From Chinchilla lanigera (Eukaryota; Chordata; Mammalia; Rodentia; Chinchillidae), in assembly GCF_000276665.1 (NCBI RefSeq), contig NW_004955417.1, forward strand, positions 20,189,539 to 20,253,538: a DNA stretch of 64,000 bases. The letters run 5' to 3'. The notes under the pieces are model-generated. The model saw only the letters and a list, made by a program, of their open reading frames with translations, did no database searches and was not told where the DNA came from. Below are positions 46,963-57,485 of this stretch, one piece after another (position 1 is the first letter of the stretch; each line of letters begins with the position of its first letter). A program made the translations under genes and the position numbers.

Positions 46963-47394
46963 TCAATTGTGTCCACAACTATCGAAGCAGAACTCTAACT
47001 CCTGGTGAGGTCTGGGCCCAAAGATGGGAAGAACCAGGAAAGCCTGGAATGGCACACTCAGAAAGGTCACAAGTAAGCGAGGCTTCCAGCTGCCAAAGTG
47101 CACCTGGGGTTTGTAGAGTGATAGAGAGTTTATCATCTCATTTTTAGCACCTGTCTTACAGGTAGAGATTTGGCATCTTGACGAAGGCTCGGGAGCTTGT
47201 GGCATAAGAAGGACTGATTGAAAACTAGCACAGAAAGTGCCATGTTCACAAGAACAGAGATGAGGAGAAAGAGGTGTTGGCAGGGATTTAGGAGGAATTA
47301 AGTTTGACTTTGATTTGGCCCCTGAGGGAGGAGGCTGCTGAGGGAGGTTGGTGTGAGAAAGGAACTTTGTCTGTAAAGTGCCAAGGTGGGTCAC
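46963..47394 (-). other. 143-codon ORF, unrecognised, probably not coding
   Basis: The longest minus-strand ORF in its area after the 148-codon frame at 8.7 kb. The product starts MTHLGTLQTKFLSH, is rich in proline and serine in its first third (PQQPPPS, PPKSLPTPLSPH), and contains no domain or signal peptide that I can name. It has no visible splice, promoter or start context to support translation, and a 73-codon frame in a different phase lies just upstream. It could be decayed retroelement internal sequence. Confidence 0.15.
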
Positions 47395-47938
47395 TCAATG
47401 ACCTCCTGCAGGAAGATGCTCAGCTAGACAGTGTGCCAGGTTGGGAGCAACAACTATAGCACTGGAAAACCATTGTAGGTGCAGAACCCAAAGGCGAAAT
47501 TAGAGATTTTACGTGGAGACTACAGAGCTCGATGCTACTGCTAGGTACATAGACATGGACTCTTAAAAAACGCACGCAAAGTCTCCCAGCCATAACATCA
47601 AGAATGAGGGAACTTGAACTCAATAGCCAGGAAAGCAGCACTAAACAATATTATTGCCACTCAGAGTCTTGCCCAGTCCCCTTATTCAAGCTAATGCTTA
47701 AAGAAGAGTTTATTATACATGAGGTGTGTATTCCTCTCTCTTTGAGGCCTTACCACTACTTATTAGAGTCAAGACTATAGTGGCTCAAGTTCTTAGGGCC
47801 TTTGATTAGATGCAGTAGATGTGTGGATCTGGAAGCTGGACAGCCTCCTGAGTTCACACCATCTATCCTAAACCCACTGATTAACTTCTTCCTTGAAGTC
47901 ACCTTTGAGAAAGTACCATGTCTTAAACAACTCTAACG
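47395..47938. other. Unassigned sequence
   Basis: No confident call. The GC-balanced character and reversed AAATAAA-like words (GAGTTTATTATACATG near 47707) would fit a decayed antisense LTR, but the boundaries are not visible. Confidence 0.35.
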
Positions 47939-48126
47939 CAGTGGTACCTTGGTTCTCAAACTTAGTACTTTCCACAGTTCTGGTAGCAGTTCAAACTGGA
48001 TGAAAACTAAATCAAATTCAATTTTTATATTCAATGTTGACCTCATAGAGAAATTTGATTCAGTTCTCATCCAGTTTGGTTTGTGACCATAACTGTGGAA
48101 AGAATTCATGAACCAAGGCACCACTG
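47939..48126. mobile_element. Palindromic MITE with long terminal inverted repeats
   Basis: The left end CAGTGGTACCTTGGTTCTC and the reverse complement of the right end, CAGTGGTGCCTTGGTTCAT, are inverted repeats. The arms remain alignable for about 77 bases (TTTCCACAGTT..., AAACTGGATGA..., AATCAAATT) at roughly 80 percent identity by eye. A TA follows the right end (48127-48128); the left flank reads CG where TA is expected. This fits a non-autonomous Tc1/mariner or Tigger-like element of 188 bp with no transposase. The family is not named. Confidence 0.8.
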
Positions 48127-48276
48127 TATTTGATGAAGGGAGGATAGTTCCTGTTGCAAAAGCATGTCAGCAAGTATATAAGCTCCTGGCATTTGCCACA
48201 AATCAGTGCATATCTTTCTTCGTAAGGTACCCAGTATTCAACCAGATTGCCATCTGCCCTGCCTTAAAAAGCAGAC

Positions 48277-49011
48277 ATGCATTTTTTTTTCCAGAATTAT
48301 CAGGAAACAGTGTTTTCAAATATTCTCAGGAGCAGGGACAATTACTTCTTGCTTTCCTTCTTCCCCAGTCCCTGGATGTTTAAAATGTCTATGCACTCTT
48401 GTTCAAAAAAGAAAATGGACAAATGCTTCAGCAATAATAGTAAGACTTGCTGCATACTGTTTCCTTCTGTCTACCCATCTCTAATGCTCTATGTTGATCC
48501 CCTTGTCTGCTTCCAGTTTTCAGTGAAAAATCTTGGAATGATATCTTGCCTGTTATTTGTCTGCATTTTGGTATCACATTGCTTCCTGAATTCCACATCC
48601 ACTTTGTCAAAGCAGATTTTCATGCTCACGTGGCTTGAAAATAACCAAATGCTTTATGGCCCGGTTGAGAATTGGCCGTTCAGAATGACGGTTCCTGTTC
48701 ACAAGGAAAACCACAGGAGAGGGTACAGCTTTGTTCTGCTTCCTCATTGTCCTCTTAGGTTCCTGATAATCACCTTTCCCCACTACCTACTTCCACTCTC
48801 CCGTACCATAGGGGAGAGGCCTAATGCAGGTCAGAGCGGGAGGGAGACCTTGACTTTGGTTAAGGGCAGTGCTTTGCCACACATCCATGTGATGAGACCC
48901 AAACATCCCCTTACGTGGATGTCCCATTCTTTGCACAAAGTGAATCTTCAGAACACAGTCTCCAGGCAGGTTGGGCACTGCCTGATGCTCAAATCACTGC
49001 AGACTTTCTGA
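48277..49011 (+). other. 244-codon ORF, unrecognised
   Basis: The longest open frame in the window. The start codon context has G at -3 but C at +4, so it is only moderate. The product begins MHFFFQNYQETVFSN, is cysteine- and phenylalanine-rich, and has one hydrophobic stretch (ISCLLFVCILVSHCFLN, about residues 89-105) that could span a membrane. No domain is recognisable and no known repeat covers it. It overlaps other frames (48108-48484 and 48915-49324), which suggests a low-stop region and not a selected protein. It could be a pseudogene, lncRNA exon or decayed retroelement. Confidence 0.2.
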
Positions 49012-51714
49012 AGATGTGTGATTTTGGTGTCTACATTTTAAATCTGTTTCTCTGGCGTAGAGTTGCCTATTTCAGTGCAGCAGACAGCAGGTGTTTGGAT
49101 TCCCTGCTGCCATTTCGTCTCAGCACATGTTCTGCCCAGCTGTACCGTGCATTCTGCAGGCATTCCTTCTAAGCATTAGTCAGAGTTCCCTGGGTCAGCT
49201 ACCCGCTAACAAAGTCAACCATGAGCTCCAGAGAACACTGCCATTTAGGTATCAGTCTGGTGTTTTCTGTGAGTTTTTATATGCCACAGAAGAGAAAAGC
49301 AGCAGACCTATGTGGAGACTTTGACTCCACATTAATCCATCACGGAGATGACATTACTCTGTGTCAGCTACTGAGAAAAAATGAACCTTAATAGAAATGA
49401 TGTTGAAATTTTAATTTTCATGTGGCTAATCTGTCACCAGTTACCAGGGAAATTTAGAGCAGATGACTGTAGTTTCACAGTGAACAGAAAATGGGAGTGG
49501 AGCAAGAAGCAATATAACGTTAAGGAAAATGTTGAATTTCATCTCTTTTACATCGTATTAAAATGTGATCCATAATAGATGGATTCGCTTTGTTACAAGT
49601 TATCCCCATGGGAATGCACCATCAATAGAGTCATCCCAAGGCGAGATCTGCCCAGCTGTAGCAGATGTATGTTTGGATTAGAAAGAAAGAGAACAGGGAG
49701 TAAGAAGGGAGCAGAAACACAAAGTGAATAGCCTAAAAAATTATTAGTTCTCAAATTCAGCCTTAAGAGAGAGCAGTCTGAGTCAAAATAAGAAAGCTGA
49801 GTCAGAATCTCCAGGGCTTCTAAATGTTTTCCTGTCTTCTAGCAAAATAACTCATATGTATTGGAACATATTTTGCAGATTTTGGACTTCTGCTAAGAAA
49901 TCTTGGTTTGTAAGTTGATTATGTCTAATTTTATTTGAACAGAATTAACTTAATTATATTCTAGATTGATTTGTATTCAGTTTTCTCAGCTTAACTCTGG
50001 AGAATAATATACAAATAGAAGTAACTACGGTATATGTTTTCTTTTAAAAAAGTAAAATAAGTTTTCTTGGGCCTTCTTTCTATTTTTTTCTACCCCATAG
50101 ATCATGATGATGTGTTTTCATGTATTTAAAATAAAACTGCAACAGTGTATTACTATTTTGTATAACTGTAATAGGAATCAATAAAAATATTATGCAAATT
50201 GAGCCTTTGTTCTTTTGTTTATAAAAATTAGATTTCTCAACTTTCATATTTATAATGTACTTGGTAGTTTTTGCTGTGGCAGGAATAACAATAGATTTAG
50301 TATTTGAAAAATTTGGTTCAATTTCCCGGTTTCAATCACTATTTTTCACTGTGTCAAATTTTCCATTTTTTCCTTTGCAAAATGAAGTTCATTTTATTTC
50401 CTTCACTCAGATTTCCTTTATTTTTATATTGAAAAGTCAATTTCAGAGCCCTTCATCCCAAGTGCAAATACCGTTGTCTACCACAAAGTCAACCAAGCAT
50501 GCTTCTCTTTCCATGTAAGGTGCCTGAATCGAGTAGAGCATGCAGACAGATTTGGCTATTACTTTAGCAACCCTGGACTTAAAGATTTTGCAAAGAGATT
50601 AGACATTTTATTATATTCACAAGTGTGTTTCAAAGCCCACTTACTTAGCTAACAGTTGTGAAGAAGTTTTACTATTTTATAGAGGAATCTGCTTCAAGGA
50701 CATCTCCTGTCGAAACTGCCAGATGGTCAAACATCACAAGCAGCTCTGTACCTGCAAAATAACTGTACATTTGCAATCACTCTACTTATTATGCAGGGAA
50801 TTTTAAAACTTTTGATTTATTTATGGTGGTGTTTACTTGGTGCTTGAATACTCTGCATACATATTTTATACTGTTGACTTAGCAAGTACTAGCATGTCAT
50901 ATAGTATGAGGGGTACTAGAAGGAGGTCAAAAAGTATGATTCTTTGAATCAACATTTTCAGAGGAATATTTGGTTTTTTGGACTTCTGTGGCTGAAGTGG
51001 CTGAACCAATAACTGTATTATGTTTAACAGAATAAGTAATTTGGAATTTTTGCAGGAAGGCCAGGAGCTGCATACATCTTCTGCTACAGGCTAGTTCTCA
51101 CCTGATACTGAAGTCATTATAGGATTATCTTAGACAATGGCACACAGAGATTTTTGTGACTTGCAGAGAAAGTCTGAGCTATATCTATTTGCAAGGTTTT
51201 GGAAGATTTCCAAACCTACTGTTTCAAGGGCTGTAGTCACTTTTGTGACAGGGAGAAGATTTGAATTAAATTCAATCCAAAGTCAGAGAAAAATAGATTG
51301 AGAAAAAATACTTCCAACATACCTAAGTAAGGGTTAGTACCCCAAATAACTTAGTGTACAAAGAGTTACCAATAAGAAAACAAAACTATATAGTGTATTT
51401 AAAGCCATTATGCTTGACAATATAGGAAAGACCCAGTACGGCTGGATATGTAAGATGAATTACTTTTTTATATGTGATTATACAATGATGAGAGTGAAAT
51501 TTGTCTCAGTCTCTCTAGAGAAAAAAGTGCAGTGGCTGTCAAGTGTAACAGTATCACAATTTGACCCAATAATTTACCTTTGATTTTTCCTCCAGAAAGT
51601 GTTTACAAGAATATGCATGCATATGCATATATATTTGTATATTGTATAAATACACGTGTTAACATATATGAGCACATACAGATACTTTTGCTTTTTAATC
51701 TCCTGAAAATCTCT
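49012..51714. other. Unassigned sequence
   Basis: About 2.7 kb without a recognised gene. Poly-A-signal-like words (AAATAAAACTGC near 50130 and CAATAAAAATATTATGC near 50180) are common in AT-rich DNA and not enough to call a transcript end. An 87-codon plus-strand ORF (50255-50518) has no domain. Confidence 0.4.
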
Positions 51715-51855
51715 ATTGTGTATCTGTAGAATAGGAATATTAAAGTTCTAGTGTCATAGATTAGTGTGTGTTAAGTGAGAAAATTCACACCAAAGACTTA
51801 GGTACTGCAAGGTGTGTAGGAAGTACTCAATTTATATCTGTTGCTATTATATAAA
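51715..51855 (+). repeat. MIR SINE, sense, 3' part
   Basis: The words TGTAGAATAGGAATATTAAAG, TGTGTTAAGTGAGAAAATTC, GTAGGAAGTACTCAATTTAT and GTTGCTATTAT follow the order of the MIR 3' half, including the CTCAATAAATG-like segment. Ancient and diverged. Confidence 0.65.
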
Positions 51856-51968
51856 CAATAGAAAATGTCTATTCTCTATATTCATGTGACAAAGGATCTG
51901 GAAAGGCATTCTGTAAATTTTAACAGTAATCATCTCTAAAGAATGAGTTATGTCTGCTGGGTTGGGGG

Positions 51969-52475
51969 TGTCGGGTTAACAAACTCACCCTCACTAGACT
52001 TCTCTATCTCCAGTGTAGAAAGAAGACTCAGAGAACACCAGTGCAAAGCAAAGGTAATTTTATTATAGGTATCACAGGAAGCGGTACAAACAGAGGGGGT
52101 ACTCAGAGCTGAGATGCCTTTGAAGTTGGGGTGGGGGTCCTGATTTGTGGGATAAGGGTTCAGTCTCCACTCCCTTGAGGGTCAACACTTGATTGGTTAA
52201 TAACTTACTGCTAAGGGCCTGAGTAAGTGGGCTGACTGGGGAATTTTGAAGGGAAACTTTTTATTTTGAGAAGTAACATACTTAAAGAGGGATTTGGGAG
52301 AGCAGTTAGCTACATAGAAGTGGTGTCAAGCCCACAGGCTGCTGGCTCAGTGTAGCTATGCAGAGACGGGTGTCAAAACCACAGCCTGTCTGCTCTGCTG
52401 CCTGTTGCTTACTGAGATGCAGAGACCTCTTAAAGGGGCCCTGTCCCTAATCTAATCTCATCCAAGAATTCCACT
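51969..52475 (-). mobile_element. ERV LTR, antisense, right boundary uncertain
   Basis: Starts TGTCGGGTTAACAAACTC. A reversed poly-A signal follows at about 90 bases in GGTAATTTTATTATAGG, as expected for the R region of an antisense LTR. The body is GC-richer than its flanks up to about 52475. No matching CA end or target duplication was identified, so the U3 end may be truncated. Confidence 0.55.
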
Positions 52476-52773
52476 ATGCCTGGAATTAGCAAGAGAGTGA
52501 AATAGGAAAAGACATTCATTATGGACCTATATTTAGAAATTTTCAAAGATAACTTGTGGATTTTGTAAATTAAGAAGCAGTTATGGAGACGAGAATGAAG
52601 GTATAAAAGTGGTGATTTCAGTGGACAAATTCAAGATTCTTCACTCCAAAATAAACAAATTTGACCTTTCATGGAAATGCTCATTTATGGCCTTTCCTCA
52701 ACACAATCTGGGCTTTCTCCTTGACCTCTACTTCCCTAAACACAACACTCACATTTTATTCTATTTAGAAATT
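52476..52773. other. Unassigned sequence
   Basis: Nothing was recognised between the LTR at 52.0 kb and the MaLR LTR that follows. A 62-codon plus-strand ORF is incidental. Confidence 0.4.
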
Positions 52774-53204
52774 TGTTGTTATTTTTCTCATTGCTGAGAA
52801 AAAGTAGCTGATGCCTGAAGTTAGGGGAGGAAAGGTTTATTTGGCTCACAGTTTGTAGAGGTTTCAATCCATACTTGGCTGGTTCCAAAGCAGGGTGATA
52901 TGGCAGACAGGAAACATGGAGGAGAAACAGTTCATGGCGGGCAGAAGTCAGCAAAGCAAGCAAGAGACAAGACAAGCCTCTTTCCATCCCTTACATTGTA
53001 TACAGGCTACGAGGCTTAGGACAGTGCTGAAGCAATCAGTGGACTGATTTATTAATCACCCACCCTTAATCCTACCACCCTCAATCCTAGCATTGTACCA
53101 TGAATCAATCCCAGTATCACACAGTCTAGATTTAGCCACCTCTGAAAAAGCCTCATCTAAGACTACCTGTGGCTTTTAGGGGCATCTAAACACAAGCTAT
53201 AGCA
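52774..53204 (-). mobile_element. ERVL-MaLR LTR, antisense
   Basis: Begins TGTTGTTATTTTTCTCATTG, with AAGGTTTATTTGGCTCACAG (reversed poly-A region) and TCAATCCATACTTGGCTGG, and ends AAGCTATAGCA, the decayed reverse of a TGTTATAG start. It is longer than the other copies, with extra sequence between 53030 and 53200. An 83-codon minus-strand ORF is incidental. Confidence 0.82.
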
Positions 53205-53207
53205 CCT

Positions 53208-53271
53208 TCTGACCCTAAGAATGAAAGTGATCTTGGGCTGACCCTGAGAATTAAAGTGATCTTGGGCTGGG
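53208..53271. repeat. 32-bp imperfect tandem duplication next to an ID element
   Basis: GACCCTAAGAATGAAAGTG and GACCCTGAGAATTAAAGTG each lead into ATCTTGGGCTG. The second copy's GGGCTG is the first base block of the ID element that follows, so the duplication includes the ID junction. Confidence 0.85.
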
Positions 53272-53346
53272 AATATAGCTCAGTGACATAAGTGCCTGCC
53301 TGGCAAGTACAAAGTCCTGAGTTTGATTCCTGGCACCAAAAAAAGC
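53263..53346 (+). repeat. ID SINE, sense
   Basis: GGGCTGGGAATATAGCTCAG, GTGCCTGCCTGGCAAGTAC and GAGTTTGATTCCTGGCACC with a short A tail. It is more diverged than the 43- and 45-kb copies, and its 5' flank has been duplicated. Confidence 0.9.
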
Positions 53347-54175
53347 TCTCCATTAGAAAGGAGAGCTTGCCTCACAATGTATCAATAAATACAAAATAAT
53401 TTTTTAAGTATGATTGCTGAAGAACACACTTGAAGTAAAATATCAATATTAATCAGTCTAGTGAGTTTGATTAATCTCTGAACGGTTTCAACTGACTTTG
53501 ATAAGTTCTTTTTTATAATACTGAGAGTATGTTTAAAAAAAGCTGTTGATGAAAAAAAGTTTCTAATTCTTTAAATCTCAAATCTTTGAGCTTTTACCAG
53601 GAACTGATAATTGGTTGCACCTATGCTGGGAGAAAAGACTGATTTCTCATGATTCATGCCTTTTAAGTCTGAAGTCTGTGCTTATTTTAGTGTTGTCATT
53701 GAATGTCAATGAGCACAACTAAAAGACGTGCTGCAATTAGTAGTCTTTACAAGAAAGTTTTCGCATAACCATCTTTCTTTCAGTGACTATTTGTATTCCT
53801 TATTTACCATGCTGCCCCTGAAACACATAATTATGTTTCTCACACCAACTCATCTCATTTTCAAGTTTTTTTGAAAATGTGTATCTCCTTGAGGTATTAA
53901 GCTGAACTGATCTTTTAAAAATGTCTATACAAGAATCTTCCTCTTCACATTGTTCTACTTTGCCTGTATGGTCAGTCTTTAGGGTGTGCAACTGCTATGT
54001 GTGTGTTCTGAATTGGACAGGTCAGGAATTTTGTGTGCTATTGTATTTGCTGTTCTGAACCATAGGGGTGAATCTTATTATTGATTATATATGAACATCA
54101 TTTATACTTGCTTAATGTATTCTAAAGAACAGTATCTGAATTATAAGTTTCATGGATATACAGGGTAAACAAACT
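53347..54175. other. Unassigned AT-rich sequence
   Basis: No gene or confident repeat was recognised. A 63-codon minus-strand ORF (53800-53991) has no domain. Confidence 0.45.
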
Positions 54176-54315
54176 AGGATTCATTCATTCAATCAATCAT
54201 TTAATAAATATAATGACCACAGATATAGAGAGAAGCATAATTAGCAAAATACATTTTTATAGAATTTACATTCTGGTTTTGATGGCCAGAAAAATAAATA
54301 AAATAAATACAAAAA
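54176..54315 (-). repeat. L2 LINE 3' end, antisense
   Basis: ATTCATTCATTCAATCAATC, AATTTACATTCTGGTTTTG and AAAAATAAATAAAATAAATAC are in the order of a reversed L2 tail. Diverged, with no detectable ends. Confidence 0.55.
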
Positions 54316-54467
54316 TAATTTTTAAATATGCAGAAATTGTATTGAATATCATATTTAAAATAAAATAATTTGATATCAGATCTTGCATTAACATTATAAG
54401 GGATGTGTATGTATTTCTGTGTTTTCTTAAATAAAACTGCAAATCCAAATTATTTAGAAAGTTATCT

Positions 54468-54550
54468 TGGGCTGGGGATGTAGCTCAGTGGCATAAGTGC
54501 CTGCCTGGCAAGTGCAAGGTTGTGAGTTCGATTCCCAGTACCAAAAAAAG
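54468..54550 (+). repeat. ID SINE, sense
   Basis: GGGCTGGGGATGTAGCTCAG, GTGCCTGCCTGGCAAGTGC and GAGTTCGATTCCCAGTACC with an A-rich tail. It lies 43 bases from an ID element in the opposite orientation. Confidence 0.93.
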
Positions 54551-54593
54551 AGAGAAAATGATCTAAAAGCTTGTAATTAGTAACAGAATCTTC

Positions 54594-54690
54594 TTTTTTT
54601 TTTTTTTTTTTTTCTGGTACTGGGAATCAAACTCATGAACTTGAGCTTGCCAGGCAGGCACTGTGCCACTGAGCAAAATCCCCAGCTGCT
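54594..54690 (-). repeat. ID SINE, antisense, with 15-bp target duplication
   Basis: A T tract, then CTGGTACTGGGAATCAAACTC, TTGCCAGGCAGGCACTG and GAGCAAAATCCCCAGC. The duplications AGTAACAGAATCTTC (54579-54593) and AGTGACAGAATCTTC (54691-54705) differ at one base. Confidence 0.94.
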
Positions 54691-54777
54691 AGTGACAGAA
54701 TCTTCAATATGATTTAGCCTTCTTATACAAGTTTGCACTAGTTTATAGTATGTTATAATAAACAATGCTTATCCTTT

Positions 54778-54868
54778 TCTTTTTTTTTGTTATTGGTACT
54801 GGAAATTGAACTCAGGACTTTGCGCTTGCCAGGTAGGCACTTTTGCCAATGAAGTATATCCTTGGCCC
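54778..54868 (-). repeat. ID SINE, antisense, diverged
   Basis: A T tract, then TTGGTACTGGAAATTGAACTC, TTTGCGCTTGCCAGGTAGGC and AAGTATATCCTTGGCCC. The third ID element in a 400-base cluster and the most mutated of the three. Confidence 0.88.
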
Positions 54869-54869
54869 T

Positions 54870-55329
54870 AAATTTTTTTCATTTTTTAAAATTCACTTTG
54901 ATCTAAAACTCAATGCCTTAATTATTTCCAGTCCAGCATATTAATTCTCAAAGTATTTGATTTTGTTACTTGTTAAGAAAAGTTTGATAATGTTGCTTTC
55001 TCAACCTGAGATAAACTGTAGATGAGTAAGAACTTACAGTCATAATGATCACTAGCCAATATACTTTGTTTTTGAATATATGCCAGATTACTGTTTACCA
55101 CATTTTTCAAAATGTTTTAATTGTTTTTTATTTCAAAGAGAAAAAACAATAAAGGCAATGACACAGAGTTTCAAAATAAGATAACAATGGTTAATTAACA
55201 ATGGTTAGTATATTGCATGTTATCTCTAAAATAATTGCTCAGATCATGAGATATATGCATGGAAAACTGATAATAATATAAGCACAAACTAATTTTCCAC
55301 GAACTACTAGAAATTAGTAGTATAATTAT
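54870..55329. other. Unassigned AT-rich sequence
   Basis: No gene or repeat was recognised between the ID cluster and the L1 5' half. In particular, no L1 3' sequence is visible here, although the following antisense L1 would be expected to continue into it. Confidence 0.5.
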
Positions 55330-55392
55330 TCCCTGTTACATGGAGTATTGTTTTCCATCCTTTGACTCTCAGTCTGTGAATTTCCTTTAGAG

Positions 55393-55494
55393 TTAAATGT
55401 GCTTCTTGTGTACAGCATATTGCTGGATCTTGTTCTTGATCCATTCTGCCAGTTTGCTTCTTTTGATTGGTGAATTGAGGTCATTTATGTTTAT
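55393..55494 (-). pseudogene. L1 ORF2 endonuclease N-terminal remnant
   Basis: The minus-strand translation reads INDLNSPIKRSKLAEWIK, the conserved N-terminal part of the L1 ORF2 apurinic-like endonuclease, continuing for about 33 residues to a stop. The block where the catalytic glutamate would be expected has changed (HKKHI), so the enzyme is dead. Confidence 0.8.
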
Positions 55495-55570
55495 AGTTGT
55501 ACCTGATAGGTATTGGCTTATTTTTGTCATATTATTTTCCTGATGTTGGTTCCTTGCTTTTTCCCTTTGT

Positions 55571-55952
55571 TTAATTGCTTACCCTGCCTGGTGGTTTCTT
55601 TGTGATTTTGTTCTTGGAATTGTGTTGATTTTTATCTCTTTCTAGAATATCTTTCAGTAGTCTTTGTGGGGTTGGTTTAATGGTCATGAATTTCTTCAGA
55701 ATTTCTTTTTCAAGGAAGTATGTTATTTCTTCAATAATTTTGAAAGATAGTTTTGCAAGGTACATCAATCTGTAGATCATTTTCTTTCAAGACTTGAAAT
55801 ACTTCACTCCATGTTTTTCTTGATTTGAGCATTTGTGTTGAGAAGTCTGCCATGATTCTGATGGGCTTTTCTTTGTAGGTGATCTGTTTCTTTTCTCTAA
55901 CAGTGTTTAATAGTCTGTTTTTGTGCTGAATATCTGGGATATTGATTATCAT
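55571..55952 (-). pseudogene. L1 ORF1p C-terminal remnant, frameshifted
   Basis: Two overlapping minus-strand frames carry the end of the L1 ORF1 RNA-binding protein. The upstream frame (55731-55952) has YKEKPIRIMADFS and the helix after it; the downstream frame (55571-55780) has LAKLSFKIIEEITYF, then a K/R-rich C-terminus ending near KNKITKKPPG. They are the RRM end and C-terminal domain split by a frameshift. In life the protein coats L1 RNA as a trimer. Confidence 0.85.
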
Positions 55953-57350
55953 ATGTCTGGGTGTAGATTCATTTTGGTTATGGCTTTTTAGAGTTCTATA
56001 TGCCTCACTTAACTTTATGTCAGATTCTGTTCCTGTGCTTGGGAAATTTTCTGTTATTACTCCTGCAAAGAGTCTTTTTATGTCATTTGTGCTGACTTCC
56101 GGTTTTTCATTTATCCTATTGTCTTTTACTGTTTTTGTTTACAATGTCTTGCCCCTATACAATTGTTATTTCCTGGTCCCTTGTTATTTTTCAGAGATCT
56201 TTTCTTTTGTGATCACTAGCTGTGAACCTGTCTTCAAGGGATGAAACTCTATCTTCAGTTTTGCTAAAGCAATTTGCTAGCTTTCAGTGGAATTTTTAAC
56301 TTCCTGAATATCTCTTTGAATCTATTTTATGCATTATATTGCTTTCCTACATTGTTCCTCTAATGTTGCTATCATTTAACTATGCTCCTCTACCTTTTTA
56401 TCTGTCTCCAGATATGCTGAGCAATTCCTTCATTATGGTTCTCATTTCACTTTTACCTGAGAGATTATTGTTGATGTGATTTCCTCTATAGCTTCATGGG
56501 TTTGTTTCTTTACTTCAGTTGCTATCATTTCAGAAATATCAGGTGTGTGACTTCCAATTTCTTCTATGTTGATGTCTCCTGGACTTGTTCTTGGTAGGCT
56601 AGAGGTCTGAGATCACGTTTTGCTTCATTTTCTTGTCATTTTCCCTTTCAAAAAAAAAATACTTTGTTTTCTGTGATGATCCTTGTGGTTTTTGCAGTAG
56701 GTAGCTGTGTCACTAGTATCAAGCCTTCTCTAGGAGAGATTATATTCTTCACAGATGTCTCCTATTTGTAGGACATTCTTAATTCATACCTGTCTCAAGA
56801 TCCTACCTTCCAATTAATTAAGAGTAGAAAGATGGTATATGTTTGGCTCAATCTTCAGACCTTTGATGTAGGGTTGTGGTGAAGTTATTTCCCTGGGGAT
56901 TTCCAGTATTGTTACAGAAAGGATAACAGCTGATTATAACAGATACGCCATCCAAGTTAAAGTAGCACAATTAGCAATAACAATAGCATCAAGCACAATT
57001 TAGAAATTGATAAACTGTGGTAACTATTGATGTTGTATGTTAGATCATAGGAGCAAAGTTTATAGTTACATAACAGAATTGATCATAAATTAGGTGTTTG
57101 TATGCAAAGTGTTTCTCTTTAATAGAGTGGTTTTAACCTATGGTGAGAAATTTAGGGAGAATAGTGTATACAACAAAGACAACTAGAAAGGGAGTAAAAG
57201 CAAGGCTAGAGGACAAAGGATGGTCATGCAAAGTTTGGGAAACTAGAGAAGGAAGTAGAAAAGAAAGAATAAAGCAATATTTGAGGATTTATCTGAATTT
57301 GGTCTCTGGGTTTGGGGGATCGAATTAGTCTTCTATAGCTGGAATTCTTC

Positions 57351-57485
57351 TCAGAGAGAGGGAAAAACAAGAAGGAAAGAATAAAGAAAGATAAAAAGAA
57401 AAGTAACAAAAAAAGAAAAAAATAGAAAAAAAAGAAAAGAAGATAAAAACAAAGATAAAATAAAATTAAACTATATTTAAAAAGA
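57351..57485. repeat. Polypurine low-complexity tract
   Basis: About 135 bases dominated by GAAA, AAAGA and AAAATA units on the plus strand. It gives a 104-codon minus-strand ORF rich in F, L and S, which is not a protein. It lies in the putative L1 5' UTR. Confidence 0.85.

Noticed and set aside
50100..50200. Possible 3' end of a transcript (AATAAA-like words)
   Set aside because: Such words are frequent in AT-rich DNA, and no coding exon or splice structure leads up to them.
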